This document shows positions 13,381 through 16,419 of a DNA stretch of 16,419 nucleotides, one piece after another; position 1 is the first letter of the stretch; every line of letters starts with the position of its first letter. Source of the stretch: an uncultured Clostridia bacterium (lineage in GTDB: Bacteria; Bacillota; Clostridia; Oscillospirales; Acutalibacteraceae). The notes beneath the pieces are model-generated. The model saw only the letters and a program-made list of their open reading frames with translations. It had not been told where the DNA came from and made no database searches. Both the position numbers and the translations under genes were made by a program. The stretch spans positions 1 to 16,419 of the forward strand of contig CALAQQ010000151.1 of NCBI GenBank assembly GCA_937888485.1, in the 5' to 3' direction.

Positions 13381-13418
13381 ACTGTAAACTGAATATGTTA
13401 ATTGAATATGTTTACAGT
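13381..13418. promoter_or_regulatory. 38-bp dyad with internal direct repeat before the sigma gene
   Basis: ACTGTAAAC (13381-13389) and GTTTACAGT (13410-13418) flank two direct copies of TGAATATGTT separated by AAT. It ends 13 bp from the sigma start codon, so a bound protein or the RNA hairpin could control translation or transcription of the sigma factor. Confidence 0.6.
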
Positions 13419-13457
13419 TAAGCGGCTGCTATATGCGGTTGCTTTTCTTATTTTTCG

Positions 13458-13480
13458 GAGCTTATAGCAATTATAAGCTC
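13458..13480. repeat. 10-bp inverted repeat after the Xis-like gene
   Basis: A GAGCTTATA arm and a TATAAGCTC arm, each with one further G or C outward (about 13457-13481), surround GCAAT, 5 bp past the Xis-like stop. It is made of two facing copies of the dispersed 7-mer. It probably folds at the end of the regulator mRNA; the T-tract is poor in both directions. Confidence 0.6.
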
Positions 13481-13485
13481 CTTAA

Positions 13486-13725
13486 TTATGCCAATCTGCG
13501 GATTTTACCGCCTTCAGGTACATGGTCAGATACGATATTGCCGCTTAAATAGCTTTCAACTACATCAAGATTGACAAGTATTTTATTACCTGCTCTGATG
13601 TGCGGAATATCTCCCGAGCTTATCGCCCGGCGCAACGCACTCTCTGTAAAAGCTGTTGCGCTGTCTTTGGCTTTAAGCTCCTGTATGGTCTGTTTTATTG
13701 TTCTGATTTTCGGAGTATTATTCAT
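13486..13725 (-). CDS. Excisionase-like (MerR-type winged HTH) DNA-binding protein
   Basis: 79 aa; AAAGGAG lies 6 nt before the ATG, and the start is 1 nt after the stop of the preceding small HTH gene. The core FTESALRRAISSGDIPHIRAGNKILVNLDVVESYLSG has the winged-helix pattern of excisionase-type DNA-binding proteins. These bend the arms of attachment sites and steer a tyrosine integrase toward excision. The tail SDHVPEGGKIRRLA is basic. It could alternatively be a transcription regulator of the same fold. The integrase is on the opposite strand, so the opposing promoters at 13926-13986 would choose between integrase and excisionase expression. Confidence 0.82.
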   Translation of the reverse strand: MNNTPKIRTIKQTIQELKAKDSATAFTESALRRAISSGDIPHIRAGNKILVNLDVVESYLSGNIVSDHVPEGGKIRRLA

Positions 13726-13726
13726 T

Positions 13727-13900
13727 TTAAGCTCCTTTCAATTCGGCGATAATGTTCATTATGTGTGCCTTTTCATCAGCGTTAAGCTCTTTGCGGAGCT
13801 TACGGCTGAAATTGCCGTCATTAATTCCGAGTTTTTCCGCTATCTGCCAAAATTTAACCCCTGCTTTCTTTGCTGCTTCTCTGATATCGATGTTTTTCAT
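13727..13900 (-). CDS. Small HTH regulator
   Basis: 57 aa; AAAGGAG lies before the ATG at 13900. The chain IREAAKKAGVKFWQIAEKLGINDGNFSRKLRKELNADEKAHIMNIIAEL is a single HTH domain (recognition helix NDGNFSRKLR), as in short regulators next to excisionases in Firmicutes ICEs. I rejected longer starts because the upstream bases hold the promoter region. It is the first gene of the leftward block, with a consensus promoter at 13986-13958, and probably acts as the Cro-like partner of the 14048 repressor. Confidence 0.82.
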   Translation of the reverse strand: MKNIDIREAAKKAGVKFWQIAEKLGINDGNFSRKLRKELNADEKAHIMNIIAELKGA

Positions 13901-13925
13901 GTTAAACACTCCTTTAAAATTGTTG

Positions 13926-13954
13926 TTGACATTGTGCAACCTTCGTGTTACACT
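13926..13954 (+). promoter_or_regulatory. Rightward promoter for the repressor-integrase operon
   Basis: TTGACA (13926-13931), a 17-bp spacer and TACACT (13949-13954); start near 13961. It lies face-to-face with the leftward promoter at 13958-13986, so the two transcripts would overlap by about 10 nt. Confidence 0.65.
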
Positions 13955-13957
13955 CAA

Positions 13958-13986
13958 ATTGTAATGCAACAACAATGTTTTGTCAA
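13958..13986 (-). promoter_or_regulatory. Leftward promoter for the small HTH and Xis-like genes
   Basis: Minus strand -35 TTGACA (13986-13981), 17-bp spacer and -10 TACAAT (13963-13958). TGCAACAA elements recur around it (about 13965 and 14012), with GTTGC near 13993; they may be operator half sites of the neighbouring repressor. Confidence 0.8.
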
Positions 13987-14047
13987 CTAAAAAGTTGCTC
14001 AAAACTATAAATGCAACAAAACAATGACATTGGCGGTGTTTTTTGTG

Positions 14048-14767
14048 TTGAGTAAACAAAAAATAGGTGAAAGGCTAAAGAAATTAAGAGAAGCTAATAA
14101 CGAAAAACAAACTGATATATCAAATCTCTTAAATGTTCAACGCCAAATAATAAGCTACTATGAAACAGGCTCAAGAATGCCAAATGTTGAAGATTTGGCA
14201 ATACTTGCCGAACACTTTAACACATCTGTTGATTATTTGCTTGGAATAACAGATGTAAAAAGCACAGAAGTAATCCCTCGTGCCGTAAGTAATTATATTG
14301 GGTTGGATGAGGATGTTATAAAGAGATTGCATGAAATAAAATTAGCAATTTCAGAGGAAATAACAGACGATGTTTTTGCAGAATCATTCCAAGAACAAAA
14401 AGAAGCACTAAAAAACAGAATTGATTTTTATAATTTTTTTCTATTAAATGATGATTTCCTTAATGCTGTTGAATATTCTATCGACTATAAAGATGAATTA
14501 TCATTAATTAACGCTTCTTTAAAAGCATATCATTACAACTATAGGGATAATCCTGCAGAAATAGGCAAAAAAATGTTAGAATTTATAACGGATGAAGCAT
14601 ATAAGTTATATCGTTCTACAAGATTAAATTTTTTTGAAGCAACCGAAGCTTTTAAAAAGGGCTTGGAAGCATACACAAAAGAAGAAGAAAAACAATACAA
14701 AAATTTAGAGCTTTTCTTAACTAAAGCAGCTGAAATAATTGCACAAGAGCTTAAAGAAGGTGAATAA
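14048..14767 (+). CDS. XRE-family repressor with long C-terminal domain
   Basis: 239 aa from the TTG at 14048; an in-frame ATG at 14024 would add 8 hydrophobic residues but has no ribosome site. Residues about 4-62 form a Cro/CI HTH: KIGERLKKLREANNEKQTDISNLLNVQRQIISYYETGSRMPNVEDLAILAEHFNTSVDYLLG. The remaining 175 residues are helical and acidic, without the LexA-type Ser/Lys protease motif. Induction would therefore not be by self-cleavage but through a ligand or partner. The integrase ATG follows directly after its TAA, so the two are co-expressed. The first 700 bp lack the GAGCTTA motif that fills the rest of the backbone, hinting at a different origin for this gene. Confidence 0.85.
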   Translation: MSKQKIGERLKKLREANNEKQTDISNLLNVQRQIISYYETGSRMPNVEDLAILAEHFNTSVDYLLGITDVKSTEVIPRAVSNYIGLDEDVIKRLHEIKLAISEEITDDVFAESFQEQKEALKNRIDFYNFFLLNDDFLNAVEYSIDYKDELSLINASLKAYHYNYRDNPAEIGKKMLEFITDEAYKLYRSTRLNFFEATEAFKKGLEAYTKEEEKQYKNLELFLTKAAEIIAQELKEGE

Positions 14768-16150
14768 ATGGCAAGCATAATTAAACGTGGTGACACCTAC
14801 ACAATAAGAGTATCTGCAGGATATGACATCAACGGTAAGAAGATGCTGCACAATATGACATGGAAGCCTTCGCCCGGCATGACACCGAAACAGATTGAAA
14901 AGGAGCTTAACCGTCAAGCGGTTATCTTTGAGGAAAAAGTAAAGAGCGGTTTATATATCGGCTCCGATGTCAGATTTGCCGACTTTGCTGAGCGTTGGAT
15001 GAACGACTACGCAAAGAAGCAGTTAAGAGCTAAAACCATTGCACAATATGAATCATTATTACCTCGCATTAACGCCGCTATGGGGCATTTAAAGCTCGAA
15101 AGGATACAGCCACATCATTTGTTATCTTTCTATGATAACCTTTCAGAAAAGGGAATCAGAAACGATACAAAGTATGTTTGTACTGTTGATTTAAAGGAAC
15201 TTATAAAGAAGAAAAAACAAACCTTTGAAAAAATAGCCAAAACGGGCGGCATATCGGAGCAGAGCATAACATCAGCTGCGAAGGGTAACAACATATCAAA
15301 GAAAACTGCAACGGCTATAAGCTCCGCTCTTGGCGTTAAGCTCGATAAGATATTTAAAGCAGCAGAGGAAGAAAAGACACTATCAGGCAAAACCCTGCAA
15401 CATTATCACCGCCTTATATCCTCAATTATGAGTACAGCCGTACAATGGCAGGTTATAAGCTCCAACCCTTGCCAAAGAGTGAAGCCGCCGAAAGCAGAAC
15501 GCAAAGAAGCGGAATATCTTGACGAAACGCAGGCCATAGAATTATTGGAATGTCTTGAAAATGAACCGATAATATATAAGACCTTATTCACCGTGATTCT
15601 ATATTCGGGCATGCGCAGGGGCGAAGCCTGCGGCTTGGAATGGTCTGATATCGACCTTGATAACGGTATTGTAGATATAAATAAATCGAGCTTATATTTG
15701 CCGCAAAAGGGAATATATGACGATGATACAAAGAATGCCACATCACGCAGAGTTATAAAGCTTCCTGCTCCTGCTGTCGATGCTTTAAAGGCCCTGAAAG
15801 TTTATCAGGCGCAGGAGCGGTTAAAGCTCGGCGACCAATGGCACAATACCGATAAAGTGTTTACAGCTTGGAATGGCAAGCCGATACACCCCGACACCGT
15901 TACCGGGTGGTTCAAGAAATTCACAGAGCGGCACAACCTTCCTCCCGTTCACGTTCACAGCCTGCGCCACACAAATGCAACTTTACTGATATTTAACGGT
16001 GCAGATATTAAAACCGTATCACACAGACTTGGACACGCTGACGTTGCCACAACGGGTAATATCTATACCCACGCAATAAAGACAGCTGATGAAAGAGCCG
16101 CCGAAGCTCTGACAGATATATTCAGTAACAGAGCAGCAAAAAACGCATAA
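14768..16150 (+). CDS. int: Tyrosine integrase with an embedded HTH domain
   Basis: 460 aa; its ATG abuts the repressor stop. It has an arm-binding N-terminal domain at about 1-60 (KRGDTYTIRVSAGYDINGKK) and a core-binding domain beginning at about 66. The latter is interrupted at about 140-200 by a Cro/CI-like HTH (KKKQTFEKIAKTGGISEQSITSAAKGNNISKKTATAISSALGVKLDKIF), and the core-binding helices resume at about 203-230. In the catalytic domain are R283 (SGMRRGEA), K322, H397 and R400 (HSLRH), H423 (RLGHADVATT) and the nucleophile Y433 (NIYTHA). All expected catalytic residues are present. It recombines the element with the tRNA-Arg gene 200 bp downstream. Confidence 0.95.
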   Translation: MASIIKRGDTYTIRVSAGYDINGKKMLHNMTWKPSPGMTPKQIEKELNRQAVIFEEKVKSGLYIGSDVRFADFAERWMNDYAKKQLRAKTIAQYESLLPRINAAMGHLKLERIQPHHLLSFYDNLSEKGIRNDTKYVCTVDLKELIKKKKQTFEKIAKTGGISEQSITSAAKGNNISKKTATAISSALGVKLDKIFKAAEEEKTLSGKTLQHYHRLISSIMSTAVQWQVISSNPCQRVKPPKAERKEAEYLDETQAIELLECLENEPIIYKTLFTVILYSGMRRGEACGLEWSDIDLDNGIVDINKSSLYLPQKGIYDDDTKNATSRRVIKLPAPAVDALKALKVYQAQERLKLGDQWHNTDKVFTAWNGKPIHPDTVTGWFKKFTERHNLPPVHVHSLRHTNATLLIFNGADIKTVSHRLGHADVATTGNIYTHAIKTADERAAEALTDIFSNRAAKNA

Positions 16151-16158
16151 AAAGCAAA

Positions 16159-16198
16159 AGGAGCGAATCACCTATAAAGTGAAACGCTCCTATTTTTG
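16159..16198 (+). terminator. Terminator of the integrase operon
   Basis: AGGAGCG (16159-16165) pairs with CGCTCCT (16185-16191), with inner CAC/GTG pairing, followed by ATTTTTG. It keeps integrase transcripts from running antisense into the tRNA gene. Confidence 0.85.
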
Positions 16199-16217
16199 TT
16201 TGCATTTGAGTGCAAAA
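16199..16217. promoter_or_regulatory. Second copy of the TTTGCA-N6-TGCAAA dyad
   Basis: TTTGCATTTGAGTGCAAAA matches the dyad at 11367-11386 except for one spacer base. It lies between the integrase terminator and the right-arm repeats, so it may be an accessory recombination or regulatory site. Confidence 0.5.
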
Positions 16218-16250
16218 TAATAAGCTCCAAAGCTCAATTTTTAAAGGCTT

Positions 16251-16272
16251 GGTACACAAACAGTACACAAAA
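16251..16272. promoter_or_regulatory. Right-arm integrase-binding repeats
   Basis: GTACACAAA at 16252-16260 and 16263-16271, in the same orientation and 11-bp pitch as at 8219-8238, with matching flanks. It lies 82 bp inside the right attachment core. Nearby, GTTGATATA (16330-16338) is the inverse of TATATCAAC at 8149-8157 near the left end. Confidence 0.7.
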
Positions 16273-16353
16273 CGCTGTTTTAGCTCCGTTTTCGGAGCTT
16301 ATCGCAGGGTAAAGAAAAAGCCCCAAACCGTTGATATACAACGATTTGAAGCT

Positions 16354-16398
16354 TGGCGCGCTGCAAGGGATTCGAACCCCTGACCTTTTGGTTCGTAG
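16354..16398 (-). other. Right attachment site inside the intact tRNA-Arg gene
   Basis: It is identical over 45 bp to 8055-8099. In the intact gene the anticodon loop is flanked by the stem halves TTTGG and CCAAA, an inverted pair around 7 bp. This is the usual crossover geometry for tRNA-anticodon-loop integrases. Confidence 0.92.
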
Positions 16399-16419
16399 CC
16401 AAACACTCTATCCAACTGA
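16354..16419 (-). tRNA. tRNA-Arg(ACG), 5' end beyond the window
   Basis: Read on the minus strand, the last 66 nt show the D loop (AGTTGGATA), the anticodon stem TTTGG/CCAAA around CTACGAA (anticodon ACG), the T arm AGGGG-TTCGAAT-CCCTT and a 3' acceptor strand with encoded CCA. About 11 nt of the 5' acceptor strand and D stem lie past the window edge. The insertion restored a complete 3' half, so the tRNA should remain functional. Its original terminator is now at 8009-8052, 8.3 kb away. Confidence 0.93.

Larger units (their letters stand above)
8055..16398. mobile_element. 8.3-kb integrative element in tRNA-Arg(ACG), with HUH Rep but no relaxase
   Basis: It is bounded by perfect 45-bp repeats and carries a tyrosine integrase near the intact tRNA, a Xis-like protein, HTH repressors, a sigma factor, a rolling-circle Rep, a DUF1492-like regulator, three small unknown genes and a MazF-like protein. 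There are no relaxase, coupling-protein, secretion, capsid or terminase genes. It may replicate as a circle after excision and use another element or phage for transfer. Alternative readings are a phage satellite, an integrated plasmid or a decayed ICE; the intact control regions argue against decay. The backbone is marked by a dispersed GAGCTTA motif. Confidence 0.88.

Noticed and set aside
9361..16301. The recurrent GAGCTTA motif as a CRISPR array or tandem repeat.
   Set aside because: Spacing is irregular (9 to over 900 bp), orientation is mixed, and copies lie inside genes.

Overview
The window reads as low-GC Gram-positive DNA, most likely from a gut Clostridia (Oscillospirales/Lachnospirales-like) genome. 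The reasons are AGGAG-type ribosome sites, strong TTGACA/TATAAT promoters with 17-bp spacing, AT-rich codon use, and protein families typical of that group: DUF6273, zinc-ribbon TIR proteins, TnpX-like recombinases, DUF3847, DUF4368 and DUF1492. No database was searched; all family calls come from reading motifs.

Region 1 (1 to about 3.09 kb) looks chromosomal. It opens with the last 48 codons of a DUF6273-type protein. Their codon pattern suggests the variable repeat of a diversity-generating retroelement (DGR). A 938-aa protein follows 26 nt downstream, with an N-terminal zinc ribbon, TPR-like helices, a TIR domain, seven RCC1-like repeats (probably a seven-bladed propeller), a coiled coil and a C-terminal zinc ribbon.

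Region 2 (about 3.1 to 7.96 kb) is a compact mobilizable element of the Tn4451/TnpX type with no visible cargo. It holds an oriT with a MOBQ-type nick core, a DUF3847 protein, a MobA/MobL relaxase, a ParB-like protein, a TnpW-like small protein and a large serine recombinase. The genes are tightly packed or overlapping and read as one + strand operon.

Region 3 (8055 to 16398) is a second, different element of about 8.3 kb inserted in a tRNA-Arg(ACG) gene. A perfect 45-bp direct repeat of the tRNA 3' half bounds it (8055-8099 and 16354-16398). Next to the right end lies a tyrosine integrase with an HTH domain embedded in its N-terminal half. Further in are a Xis-like protein, small HTH regulators, a sigma-70-family factor, an HUH rolling-circle Rep, a DUF1492-like regulator, three small unknown genes, an HTH regulator and a MazF/PemK-type protein. 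There is no relaxase, type IV secretion gene or virion gene, so it looks like a small integrated replicating satellite or IME. Its control regions are unusually readable: divergent promoters overlapped by 18-bp dyads, face-to-face overlapping promoters, and two promoter-to-terminator units without a convincing ORF that look like small RNAs. One (12273-12403) lies in the presumed replication-control region upstream of rep.

The most unusual signal is the 7-mer GAGCTTA/TAAGCTC. By hand I count 38 copies between 9361 and 16301, 19 in each orientation, in all reading frames and in intergenic DNA. I count one copy in the first 9.36 kb. It is nearly absent from the MazF gene and from most of the repressor gene, so it marks the element backbone.
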